Source: Nitrospirales bacterium (GTDB lineage Bacteria > Nitrospirota > Nitrospiria > Nitrospirales > UBA8639). From it: DNA of 10,491 bases. A program made the translations under genes and the position numbers. The notes under the pieces are model-generated. The model did not search any database and was not told the DNA's origin. It was given only the letters and a program-made list of their open reading frames with translations. The DNA lies in NCBI GenBank assembly GCA_013817135.1, contig JACDDF010000035.1:1-10491 (forward strand). The letters are read 5' to 3'. Every line of letters begins with the position of its first letter. Position 1 is the first letter of the stretch. Of the stretch, positions 1-5,816 are shown piece by piece.

Positions 1-618
1 GAGTTGGTCTGTGCGAAAAAGGTAAATGCCCATGGAAATAAACGCATGCGTTGGATCATCGGGTAGGTGAAACGGGTTGGCCGGCTTTTCTTCAAACCTG
101 GTGACACGGTTGGATGCATCTACCCCAAGAACCCCGAACTGTCGAGCATCTTCGACCGGCCATTCAAGGGCGCCCACGACCGCATCCGCCTCTGTCTCTT
201 CCATGAACCTGAGCATGTCAGCATAGTTCATTTTGTAAAGGTGATCTCCGGCCAGCACCAATAAAAATTTCGGGCGTTCCTGTTCCAGCAGAAATAGGTT
301 TTGATGGACCGCGTCGGCTGTGCCCCGGTACCATTCGGCGCTGATACGTTGTTGCGGTGGAATGGAAAAGATGAATTCGCCCAACTCCGGGTTGAAAATC
401 GACCAACCTCTTCGGATGTGGCGGTCTAACGAGTGGGATTTATATTGAATGAGCACGCAAATTTTGCGAAGCCCCGAATTGAGGCAATTGCTCAAGGTCA
501 CGTCGATGATGCGGTATTTGCCTCCAAAGGGTACCGCAGGTTTGGCGCGGTGTTGGGTGAGCGGTAGGAGCCGTTCGCCGCGGCCACCGGCAAGGATCAT
601 GGTATAGATATCAAGCAT
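1..618 (-). CDS. glgC: Glucose-1-phosphate adenylyltransferase (ADP-glucose pyrophosphorylase), N-terminal part, cut by window edge
   Basis: GlgC makes ADP-glucose from ATP and glucose-1-phosphate, the committed step of bacterial glycogen synthesis in the cytoplasm (EC 2.7.7.27). The 206 visible residues are the nucleotidyltransferase domain. They contain the Gly-rich nucleotide loop GGRGERL (11-17), [14 protein letters not shown] (26-39, with the Lys region linked to allosteric activators in this family), LSNCLNSG (42-49), WYRGTADAV (96-104), the metal/sugar-site segment AGDHLYKM (123-130) and FEEKPANP (175-182). The C-terminal beta-helix domain lies outside the window, since the family is normally about 400-430 residues. 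ATG at 618 is the first start after an in-frame TAG; no clear Shine-Dalgarno is visible. An inner ATG at 600 (MILAGG) is possible but less likely. It lies 119 bp behind the glutathione peroxidase gene on the same strand with no clear terminator between, so cotranscription is possible. Confidence 0.95.
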   Translation of the reverse strand, partial: MLDIYTMILAGGRGERLLPLTQHRAKPAVPFGGKYRIIDVTLSNCLNSGLRKICVLIQYKSHSLDRHIRRGWSIFNPELGEFIFSIPPQQRISAEWYRGTADAVHQNLFLLEQERPKFLLVLAGDHLYKMNYADMLRFMEETEADAVVGALEWPVEDARQFGVLGVDASNRVTRFEEKPANPFHLPDDPTHAFISMGIYLFRTDQL

Positions 619-737
619 GGCGGGCTATGATATCAAATGGCCGGGATGGAAGGAATGGGTTGCGAACTGGCTGTTGCTTGGCGCGCAGGCCATGGCTGTC
701 AATGGAGGTTGGATGAGCTGGAAAGGTCTCCAGTAAT

Positions 738-1238
738 TTATGCCGGCTTTGCCGGAGTATTCAGAAGTGCCTTGATGGCCGAATCGAGGTCTGAGGGTTT
801 GGTTGCGGGTGCATAGCGTTCTTTGACTGCACCGGTTTGGTCCACGAGAAATTTCGTGAAGTTCCATTTGACGGCTTCTGATCCAAGTACTCCCGGTGCC
901 TCGGCTTTGAGATGTTTGAAGAGGGGATGGGCATCCTGCCCATTGACCTCAACTTTGGCAAACATGGGAAAAGTTACTCCATAGTTTGTTTGGCAGAACG
1001 TGAGGATTTCTTCGTTCTCCCCCGGGTCCTGACTTCCAAACTGGTTGCAAGGAAATCCAAGAATTTCCAGGCCCTGTGCGTGATATTTCTGATAGAGATC
1101 TTCGAGCCCCTGGAATTGAGGGGTGAATCCGCATTTGGAGGCGGTATTGACGATCAGTAAGACCTTGCCCTTATTCGTGGCAAGGATTTCATCCTTTCCC
1201 TGGATGCTCTGGCAGGAGATGTCGTAAATGGTGCTCAT
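738..1238 (-). CDS. Glutathione peroxidase family protein (probably thioredoxin-dependent, Cys type)
   Basis: This 166-residue thioredoxin-fold peroxidase would reduce hydrogen and organic peroxides in the cytoplasm; no signal peptide is seen. The peroxidatic Cys is C36 in NTASKCGFT (31-39). The other members of the catalytic tetrad are Q66 in FPCNQFG (62-68) and W125-N126 in WNFTKF (125-130). A further Cys, C82 in [13 protein letters not shown] (81-93), lies where the resolving Cys of yeast Gpx3-type enzymes sits. This suggests an atypical 2-Cys, thioredoxin-reduced enzyme rather than a true glutathione-dependent one. Residue 36 is Cys, not selenocysteine. The start is supported by AAAGGAAC about 9 nt upstream, and the length is normal for the family. 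It is divergent from the helicase gene and upstream of glgC on the same strand. The family call is firm; the reductant is inferred from C82. Confidence 0.94.
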   Translation of the reverse strand: MSTIYDISCQSIQGKDEILATNKGKVLLIVNTASKCGFTPQFQGLEDLYQKYHAQGLEILGFPCNQFGSQDPGENEEILTFCQTNYGVTFPMFAKVEVNGQDAHPLFKHLKAEAPGVLGSEAVKWNFTKFLVDQTGAVKERYAPATKPSDLDSAIKALLNTPAKPA

Positions 1239-1372
1239 GAGTTTTGTTCCTTTAACATTATGGAGTTCGAGTGCATGAAGTGCTGCAGTGTTTCACTCTA
1301 CCCGGTTCATTGGGCCGAGATCGTATCATTTGAATATAGGTTTGGCCATGCGATGTTATGGTGAAGGGAAAT

Positions 1373-1401
1373 TTGACAGTATAGTGATTGTGCTGTAATC
1401 T
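1373..1401 (+). promoter_or_regulatory. Sigma-70-type promoter for the DEAD-box helicase gene
   Basis: TTGACA (1373-1378) is a perfect -35 consensus. A 17-nt spacer leads to TAATCT (1396-1401), which keeps the three most conserved -10 positions. It faces the helicase gene and would start RNA near 1408, leaving a leader of about 165 nt. The remainder of the 335-bp divergent region (1239-1372) must also hold the promoter of the minus-strand peroxidase gene, but no convincing box was found for it. Confidence 0.6.
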
Positions 1402-1407
1402 GTTATC

Positions 1408-1573
1408 TGTTCATGTCGATTCGGTCCGACGACGGGAACATCCTACAATTCTTCGGGCCCCGCGATCGTATCGCGACCAGATCCTGCTCGGAGCGGACTA
1501 CCCACCTACTTCTGCTTCACTCGGTTTTCTGACCACGTGTATATACGATCCTTGTAACAAAAGGAATAGTTTT
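1408..1573 (+). promoter_or_regulatory. Long 5' leader of the helicase mRNA, with a small hairpin
   Basis: Between the predicted transcription start and the helicase ATG lie about 165 nt. The reading frame stays open through it back to a TTG at 1388, but the translation (many Arg, Cys and Pro) does not resemble any helicase N-terminus. The leader contains a perfect 6-bp stem, CGCGAT/ATCGCG at 1461-1466 and 1470-1475 with a 3-nt loop. Long leaders are common on cold-inducible RNA-helicase genes such as csdA, so post-transcriptional control is plausible but unproven here. Confidence 0.35.
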
Positions 1574-2845
1574 ATGTCTGCAACTGCGTTGTCACAGTTT
1601 GGTGCGCTTGGTGTGTCTGCTACCCTGGTTGAGGTGTTGAATAAGCTCGGTTTAACCGAACCGACACCGATTCAAGTCCAGGCCATTCCTCCGGCTTTGG
1701 AAGGTCGGGATGTGCTGGGTTGTGCCCAGACCGGCACTGGAAAGACTGCCGCCTTTGTCATTCCTATCATTGAACGATTGGCAGATGGTCCTAAGGGCCA
1801 CCCACGGGCGATGATTTTAGCGCCAACCCGGGAATTGGCTTTCCAAATTCAAGAAACCGTTGATAAGTATGGCCGCGTGCGCGGGATTTTTGCGACCACC
1901 CTGGTGGGTGGCGCTGATATGCATGCGCAGGTCCGCGGGTTACGGCAGCGTCCGGATATCATCGTGGCCACGCCGGGTCGTCTGCTTGATCATATGTGGC
2001 AGGGAACGGTGTCCTTTGCCAAGCTTCAGATGGTGGTTCTGGACGAAGCCGATCGGATGCTTGATATGGGGTTTGCCCCCCAGCTTAATCAAATCATTGA
2101 GGCGTTACCGGAAACCCGGCAAACCTTACTCTTCTCGGCAACGATGCCAAGTAACTTGGCGGACTTGGCGCGGATGTCTCTCAACGATCCGTTTAAAGCT
2201 TTGGTGGCGAAATCGGCCACACCGGCTGAAGGGGTCATTCACACCGTGCATCACACGGCCAATTCCGACAAAACATCCCTCCTGCTCTCTATTTTAAAGG
2301 AGACAGAAGGCTCGGTCCTCGTGTTTACCAGGACCAAACATCGCGCTGACCGGATCGGGGAAACCCTGGAAAAGGTCGGTTGTCGCGTCGCTGTGTTGCA
2401 TGCCGGCCGACGGCTGCCTCAACGCCGCGCCGCGCTGGAAGGTTTTCGGCGTGGACGTTTTGAGATTTTGGTGGCGACCGATATTGCGGCCAGAGGGCTG
2501 GACGTGGACAATATTCAACACGTGATCAATTATGATTTGCCCCATGTGCCAGAAGATTATATTCATCGTATTGGTCGGACCGCCCGTATGAATGCCAAGG
2601 GTTGGGCCACCAGTTTTGTCACGGGTGAAGATAATCGTTCGTTACGAATGATTGAAAAATTGTTGGGGAAGGCGGTTCCCTGCGCCCCTGGAAGCCGGGC
2701 GCCAATGGCAGCCACTGCACCGGAGAGACGTGGGCCTCGGCCAAATACCGGGGGTAGAGGTTTTGGCGCTCCCCGATCGGGAAGCCCGGCACGGCATGAC
2801 CGACCGGCTGTTCGCCGACCGCGTCCGTCTACCTTAGCTTCCTAA
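1574..2845 (+). CDS. DEAD-box ATP-dependent RNA helicase (RhlE/SrmB-like)
   Basis: This 423-residue ATP-driven RNA-unwinding enzyme is likely involved in RNA decay, ribosome assembly or cold adaptation. Its motifs appear in order: Q motif around F9 and PTPIQ (30-34), motif I AQTGTGKT (51-58), Ia PTRELA (84-89), Ib TPGR (133-136), II DEAD (157-160), III SAT (188-190), IV VLVFTRTK (248-255), V ATDIAARGLD (301-310) and VI HRIGRTAR (331-338). The tail from about 370 is basic and rich in Arg, Gly and Pro (RRGPRP, GGRGFG), as in RNA-binding tails of this family. ATG 1574 is chosen because AAAAGGAA lies 7-8 nt upstream and the protein then begins just before the Q motif. The frame is open upstream to 1388, but that part looks untranslated. 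One oddity is that the segment after motif IV reads LHAGRRLPQRR where relatives usually have an acidic HGD- or HSD-like sequence. The gene is monocistronic, with its own promoter and terminator. Confidence 0.96.
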   Translation: MSATALSQFGALGVSATLVEVLNKLGLTEPTPIQVQAIPPALEGRDVLGCAQTGTGKTAAFVIPIIERLADGPKGHPRAMILAPTRELAFQIQETVDKYGRVRGIFATTLVGGADMHAQVRGLRQRPDIIVATPGRLLDHMWQGTVSFAKLQMVVLDEADRMLDMGFAPQLNQIIEALPETRQTLLFSATMPSNLADLARMSLNDPFKALVAKSATPAEGVIHTVHHTANSDKTSLLLSILKETEGSVLVFTRTKHRADRIGETLEKVGCRVAVLHAGRRLPQRRAALEGFRRGRFEILVATDIAARGLDVDNIQHVINYDLPHVPEDYIHRIGRTARMNAKGWATSFVTGEDNRSLRMIEKLLGKAVPCAPGSRAPMAATAPERRGPRPNTGGRGFGAPRSGSPARHDRPAVRRPRPSTLAS

Positions 2846-2900
2846 CCCCTCACACGCAGCCTCTTTTATTATTTCAAAAAGAGTCATTGTGAGTTTTTCT

Positions 2901-2936
2901 TGAAGCCCGGATTTTTTGGTCCGGGCTTCATTATTT
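2901..2936 (+). terminator. Rho-independent terminator after the helicase gene
   Basis: A perfect 11-bp stem, TGAAGCCCGGA (2901-2911) with TCCGGGCTTCA (2920-2930), encloses an 8-nt loop and is followed by a T-rich TTATTT. It lies 55 bp behind the helicase stop codon. A weaker A/T hairpin (CTCTTTT 2861-2867 with AAAAGAG 2877-2883) precedes it. Confidence 0.85.
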
Positions 2937-3083
2937 CTGAACGGTCTCCGTCATTCTACCTCCCTTTCCTTCTTTTTCTCCTTCATGTCGTGCCGCCACG
3001 TCGTTCGTGGGTTTTTTGGCTGATTCGATAAAGACCTGCGTTACCCTTTTCCTTATGAAAAAGCACGGAGGTTGTGCCTCGCA

Positions 3084-3426
3084 CTGTGCCCTGTGGTGGC
3101 TCTGAGCCCAAACATGAAAGGGGAACTGTTCGGCGATCGGTATTTCTTAGGGCAAGTCGTCAGGCTTGTGGGGGTATCGCTTTCGTGTCGTGGGCGTCAT
3201 GGAATCTCAAGGTTAGGTGTTAGGTTTTGACCTTAACAATTCCGTGTATATTTCGGTGGCGAACGGGATGCAGATGTTTAATCTCGACGAGGTAGTTGAA
3301 ATTAATGTGTTTTCTGACTCAGTCCAGGTTGTGACCTGGTGGGCAGCGAGATCCGGTTTGATCCGGTCGAAGCTCTCCATGCCGCATAACGGCCCTTTGG
3401 GAAAGGCCTGTGTCCTGGATTCTTGA
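3084..3426 (+). pseudogene. Decayed fragment of a MacB-type ABC transporter permease (periplasmic core domain)
   Basis: Read across two frames, this stretch gives a connected protein resembling the periplasmic core domain of MacB/FtsX-like ABC permeases. In frame with ATG 3114 it reads PVVALSPNMKGELFGDR, then LGQVVRLVGV (to about 3176). After a one-base shift near 3177-3180 it continues as FRVVGVMESQG (3181-3213). An in-frame TAG (3214-3216) then stands where relatives often have Gln, which would fit a CAG-to-TAG change. It goes on as LGFDLNNSVYISV, MQMFNLDEVVEINVFSDS and, less certainly, LIRSKLSMPHNG before a stop at 3424-3426. The preceding domain, the transmembrane helices and the partner ATPase are all absent. 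There are thus three kinds of damage: truncation, frameshift and nonsense. The family call rests on recognising the LFG...PLGQ.VR..G..FRVVGVME...G pattern and the D-D-.-V-Y-I-P-V-like block; a profile search would settle it. The 147 bp before it (2937-3083) show nothing recognisable. Confidence 0.7.
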
Positions 3427-3496
3427 CGGATGGGGACGAAGCCATGGATTTTGGACTAGAATTCGGTGATAGTAAAGTCTTTTTATAACCTTATCT

Positions 3497-3503
3497 AAGG
3501 AGG
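3497..3503 (+). promoter_or_regulatory. Strong Shine-Dalgarno of the SmbP-like gene
   Basis: AAGGAGG is a full anti-16S match, 8 nt before ATG 3512. It decides that translation begins at 3512 with a lipoprotein signal peptide, not at the later TTG that opens the His-rich frame. An A/T-rich stretch with TATAAC (3484-3489) lies just upstream and may belong to the promoter. Confidence 0.7.
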
Positions 3504-3511
3504 TCGTGACG

Positions 3512-3891
3512 ATGCGTGTACCATCCTGGATCCCTCGGCTCACTATTGCCCTATTGGGCATGGGGCTCATGGCGGGTTGTGCTTCCTATTCAACTGGTAC
3601 GATCAATCCACATGTGGCGGAAGCTTAACGCATGCACAAGAGGCGGTAGATCATGGCGGCATGGGGCATGCCGATGTGGTCGTGACGCATGCGGAAGCTT
3701 CCCTTCAACATGCGCAGGCCGCGAAAAACGACATGAATAATCCTCACCTTGATGCGGCGATTACCGAGTTAGGAGAGGCCATTACCCATGGCAAAGCCGG
3801 CCATGCTGATGTGGCGACCGGTCATGCCAAATCCGCCGTGGTGCATTTAAAAGAAATTCATGGAAAGACGCCCTCCTCGGGATATTATTGA
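3512..3891 (+). pseudogene. smbP: SmbP-like small metal-binding lipoprotein, interrupted by a single-base frameshift
   Basis: SmbP is a small His-rich periplasmic protein of Nitrosomonas that binds copper and other divalent metals through short repeats on a helical bundle. Here ATG 3512, after a perfect Shine-Dalgarno, encodes a lipoprotein signal (hydrophobic LTIALLGMGL, lipobox LMAGC with Cys 23) and then SYSTGTINPHVAEA before TAA at 3626-3628. The His-rich body continues without a gap one frame back, from L at 3625, in LTHAQEAVDHGGMGHADV. It reads through a second unit, AITHGKAGHADVATGHAKSA, to TAA 3889-3891. Adding one T at GCTTAACG would join both parts into a 126-residue protein with 12 His in the mature region. 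The two units HGxxGHADV are internal repeats about 51 residues apart. The known Nitrosomonas protein is not a lipoprotein, so the lipobox is unusual. Options are a genuine recent pseudogene, a consensus or assembly error, or (less likely) -1 frameshifting; no classical slippery heptamer is present. Confidence 0.85.
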
Positions 3892-3943
3892 AGGAACTCT
3901 CTGTAAGATTTTCCTGCGAGAAGGGATGGTGGGCTTGGGAAAC

Positions 3944-3978
3944 AAGAACCCCGCCTGAATCGGCGGGGTTCTTATTTG
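3944..3978. terminator. Bidirectional rho-independent terminator between convergent genes
   Basis: A perfect 12-bp stem pairs AAGAACCCCGCC (3944-3955) with GGCGGGGTTCTT (3962-3973), with a 6-nt loop. T-rich sequence follows on the plus side, and the minus-strand copy ends in GTTCTTGTTT. It lies 52 bp after the SmbP-like stop and 21 bp after the end of the minus-strand FKBP gene, so it can serve both. Confidence 0.88.
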
Positions 3979-3994
3979 TGACATTCCCGTAACT

Positions 3995-4528
3995 TTAGGG
4001 GGCAGTTTTGACGTCCAATATTTTCACGTCAAAATAGAGTGTTTTTCCCGCTAAGGGGTGATTGAAGTCTAAGACGACCACTTGTTCTTTCACTTCCGTC
4101 ACGGTCGGGGTGACCATTCGCCCTTGGCCATCTTTTCCTTGTAATTTTACTCCGACTTTTCGTGCATCAGTCGGAATTTGATCAATGGGGACTTCTTGGA
4201 TGGCCTGAGGATTGAGAGTGCCATATCCCTCTTCCGGGGCAACCTTCACCTGTTTGCTCTCGCCCGCCTTCATGCCATCCAGGGCCGTTTCCAGTCCAGG
4301 AATGATTTGGTGGGATCCCTGAGTAAATGTTAAAGGTTCTCCCCCCACGTTGGTGTCAAGCACCTCTTTGTTTTCCAACGTCAACGTATACTCCATCGAG
4401 ATGGATTTTCCTTCGGAAACGGTCATGGGTGAGCCTCCCTCTTGTGAATCTGCCTGTGCAGATGCGGCCATTGCTGAGGCCACCAGCAAGGAGCAACAGA
4501 CAACCCGAGCCAATACATGCAGTGCCAT
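3995..4528 (-). CDS. Secreted FKBP-type peptidyl-prolyl cis-trans isomerase, SlyD-like
   Basis: This 177-residue protein would be a prolyl isomerase and folding chaperone. Residues 1-27 form a signal peptide (Arg at 8, hydrophobic VVCCSLLVASAMAA, AxA-type end near ASA-QA), so export to the periplasm is predicted. The FKBP core then runs from about 36: ISMEYTLTLENKEVLDT (43-59), PLTFTQGSHQIIPGLETAL (65-83, with the IIPGLE active-site strand), MKAGESKQV (86-94) and EEGYG (99-103). A SlyD-type insert domain follows (about 104-150), then LDFNHPLAGKTLYFDVKI (153-170), which is typical of the SlyD/FkpB branch. It lacks the His/Cys-rich metal-binding tail of E. coli SlyD. ATG 4528 has GGAGG 9 nt upstream. 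A possible extended -10 (TGTTATATC, minus strand, about 4558-4566) lies before it but has no matching -35. The gene converges with the SmbP-like gene. Confidence 0.92.
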   Translation of the reverse strand: MALHVLARVVCCSLLVASAMAASAQADSQEGGSPMTVSEGKSISMEYTLTLENKEVLDTNVGGEPLTFTQGSHQIIPGLETALDGMKAGESKQVKVAPEEGYGTLNPQAIQEVPIDQIPTDARKVGVKLQGKDGQGRMVTPTVTEVKEQVVVLDFNHPLAGKTLYFDVKILDVKTAP

Positions 4529-4840
4529 GAGACTGATCCTCCGCTAAAATTATTGCTGATATAACAGTTGGCTGGAAATGGGGGCGGCTTAGAACGAGAT
4601 GGGGAACAACCGTTTGCTTCCAGACTGTTGGTGAACGAATGCAATAATCTATCAGAATTTTTTTTTCTTGGCTATGTGATCACGGAAAATCTCTCTGCTT
4701 GATGAAAAAGATGGCTGAGATTCATGAAAACCTCCAAAGTTGGGAACTGGGGAAGACAAGAGAGTAGGATGGTTCAGGGGAGCCTCCTAGCCAGGCTCTC
4801 CTGGTTCGACTATTCCTGGCCTGGGAACCTCGCTATACTT
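4529..4840. other. Intergenic stretch without a supportable gene
   Basis: No convincing coding sequence is seen. It holds the upstream region of the minus-strand FKBP gene, a run of nine T (near 4661-4669), and, towards the right, overlapping short dyads. GAGCCT/AGGCTC flanks 4780-4798 and CCAGG/CCTGG lies about 4791-4804. They directly precede the long hairpin element and may be part of a structured or formerly mobile region. Confidence 0.5.
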
Positions 4841-5003
4841 GGAGTCTGTCGGACTTAGGGGATCGAAAGCGAAAAAGCGGCTGAGCGAGGCCAGATTTTG
4901 ACGATTTTGCTGGCTCATAGTGGGACTATGGTCCAAGAAAGCGGTGAAATATGGACCGCTTAGACACTTTTGCAGCCGATTCCTCCTAAGTCCGAAAGGC
5001 TCC
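4841..5003. repeat. 163-bp long-hairpin / MITE-like element with imperfect terminal inverted repeats
   Basis: The left arm 4841-4865 begins GGAGTCTGTCGGACTTAGG. The right arm 4977-5003, read on the minus strand, begins GGAGCCTTTCGGACTTAGG. Eleven bases (TCGGACTTAGG, 4849-4859 against 4985-4995) match perfectly. Similarity continues inwards on both sides (ATCG, then GC.AAAA, C..AGCGG-like blocks) to an exact hairpin tip CATAG/CTATG at 4916-4930, centred almost exactly between the ends. The whole element can therefore fold as one imperfect hairpin. It has no open reading frame of note and no clear target-site duplication. It is likely a dispersed non-autonomous element, or a structured RNA; family unknown. 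Confidence 0.6.
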
Positions 5004-5100
5004 TAGGCCGAACAGTGTTTTGCCGTGATATTTCGTTTGCGAGTAGGATGTTAAGTTTCCTTAAGACTTCTCTCTTGGACCGGAGGAGGAAAGGCCAAAA

Positions 5101-5745
5101 ATGGAACCCAACGAACGGATGGTGAAAGCGAAGCAACAGGTTGCCCAACATCGGCGAGAGTTCTCCTGTCGAGAGGTGGATGAACCTCAAGATGAGCGTG
5201 TTCCGCCAGGACAACATGTGGTGAATAATTTTCCGGTCCTGGATTTAGGCTGTAAGCCGGAGATCGTGCTGGCTGAATGGGCATTAAATATTGATGGGTG
5301 CGTGGCCAATCCGGTGACCTGGGATTGGGAAGCATTTCAACGTCAGCCCCAGGTGCAATTGACTGCTGACTTTCATTGTGTCACGTCCTGGAGCATGTTG
5401 GATAATGAATGGAGTGGTGTGAAGTTTCAGCACCTGTTGGAATTGGTTCGTCCTTTGCCCGAGGCGAAGTTTGTGCTATTCGAAGCGTTTGATGAGTACA
5501 CGACCAATGTCACTCTGAAGGTCTGTAACGATGATGATGTGCTTCTGGCCACCCATTGGAGTGGAAGGCCATTGACCAAAGATCATGGAGGCCCAGTACG
5601 CATCATTATTCCCAAACTCTATGGATGGAAAGGCGCAAAGTGGGTCAAAAAAATTACGTTTTCCGAGCGCGATGAAAGGGGGTTCTGGGAAGTGCGCGGG
5701 TATTCCAATACTGCGCTTCCCTGGGATAATGATCGGTATGGTTGA
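5101..5745 (+). CDS. Sulfite-oxidase-like molybdopterin-dependent oxidoreductase (compact form)
   Basis: This 214-residue protein belongs to the oxidoreductase molybdopterin-binding fold (sulfite oxidase / YedY superfamily). The hallmark is DFHCVTSWS (90-98), where C93 would ligate molybdenum, followed by DNEWSGV (101-107). Other conserved blocks are FEAFDEYTTNVTL (127-139), DDDVLLA (144-150), PLTKDHGGPVR (157-167), PKLYGWKGAKWVKKI (171-185) and the C-terminal GFWEVRGYSN (194-203). The length matches the small stand-alone members, which lack the heme and dimerisation domains of animal sulfite oxidase. No Tat or Sec signal is visible, so it is probably cytoplasmic unless exported by a partner. 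The substrate cannot be read from sequence. A purine-rich GGAGGAGGAAAGG ends 6 nt before ATG 5101. The epimerase gene follows after 71 bp in the same direction, so an operon is possible. Confidence 0.92.
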   Translation: MEPNERMVKAKQQVAQHRREFSCREVDEPQDERVPPGQHVVNNFPVLDLGCKPEIVLAEWALNIDGCVANPVTWDWEAFQRQPQVQLTADFHCVTSWSMLDNEWSGVKFQHLLELVRPLPEAKFVLFEAFDEYTTNVTLKVCNDDDVLLATHWSGRPLTKDHGGPVRIIIPKLYGWKGAKWVKKITFSERDERGFWEVRGYSNTALPWDNDRYG

Positions 5746-5816
5746 TCGCGAGATGCGGGAACCTGTAATCAAGCGTTTTCTTTTCTTTTCTGTGCATTCT
5801 CCATGTAGTTATCCCC

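Noticed and set aside
1388..1573. N-terminal extension of the helicase reading frame
   Set aside because: The translation is Arg/Cys-rich and unlike helicases. ATG 1574 has a good Shine-Dalgarno, and the promoter -10 box overlaps the would-be start.
3212..3225. Tandem GTTAGGT repeat
   Set aside because: Only two 7-base units are present and they are explained by the permease remnant coding text; no array follows.
3351..3370. Direct repeat of ATCCGGT
   Set aside because: Two short copies 10 bp apart in decayed coding sequence; chance is the simpler explanation.
3217..3426. Free-standing 69-residue small protein with GTG start
   Set aside because: The text continues upstream through a TAG and a frameshift as a MacB-like permease, so it is part of a remnant rather than a gene.
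3577..3891. SmbP-like protein starting in its own frame at TTG 3577
   Set aside because: The first 16 codons make no sensible signal peptide and have no Shine-Dalgarno. The real start at 3512 with a lipobox is in the other frame.
4703..4768. 21-codon frame MKKMAEIHENLQ... in the intergenic gap
   Set aside because: It is too short, with no convincing ribosome binding site or family resemblance.
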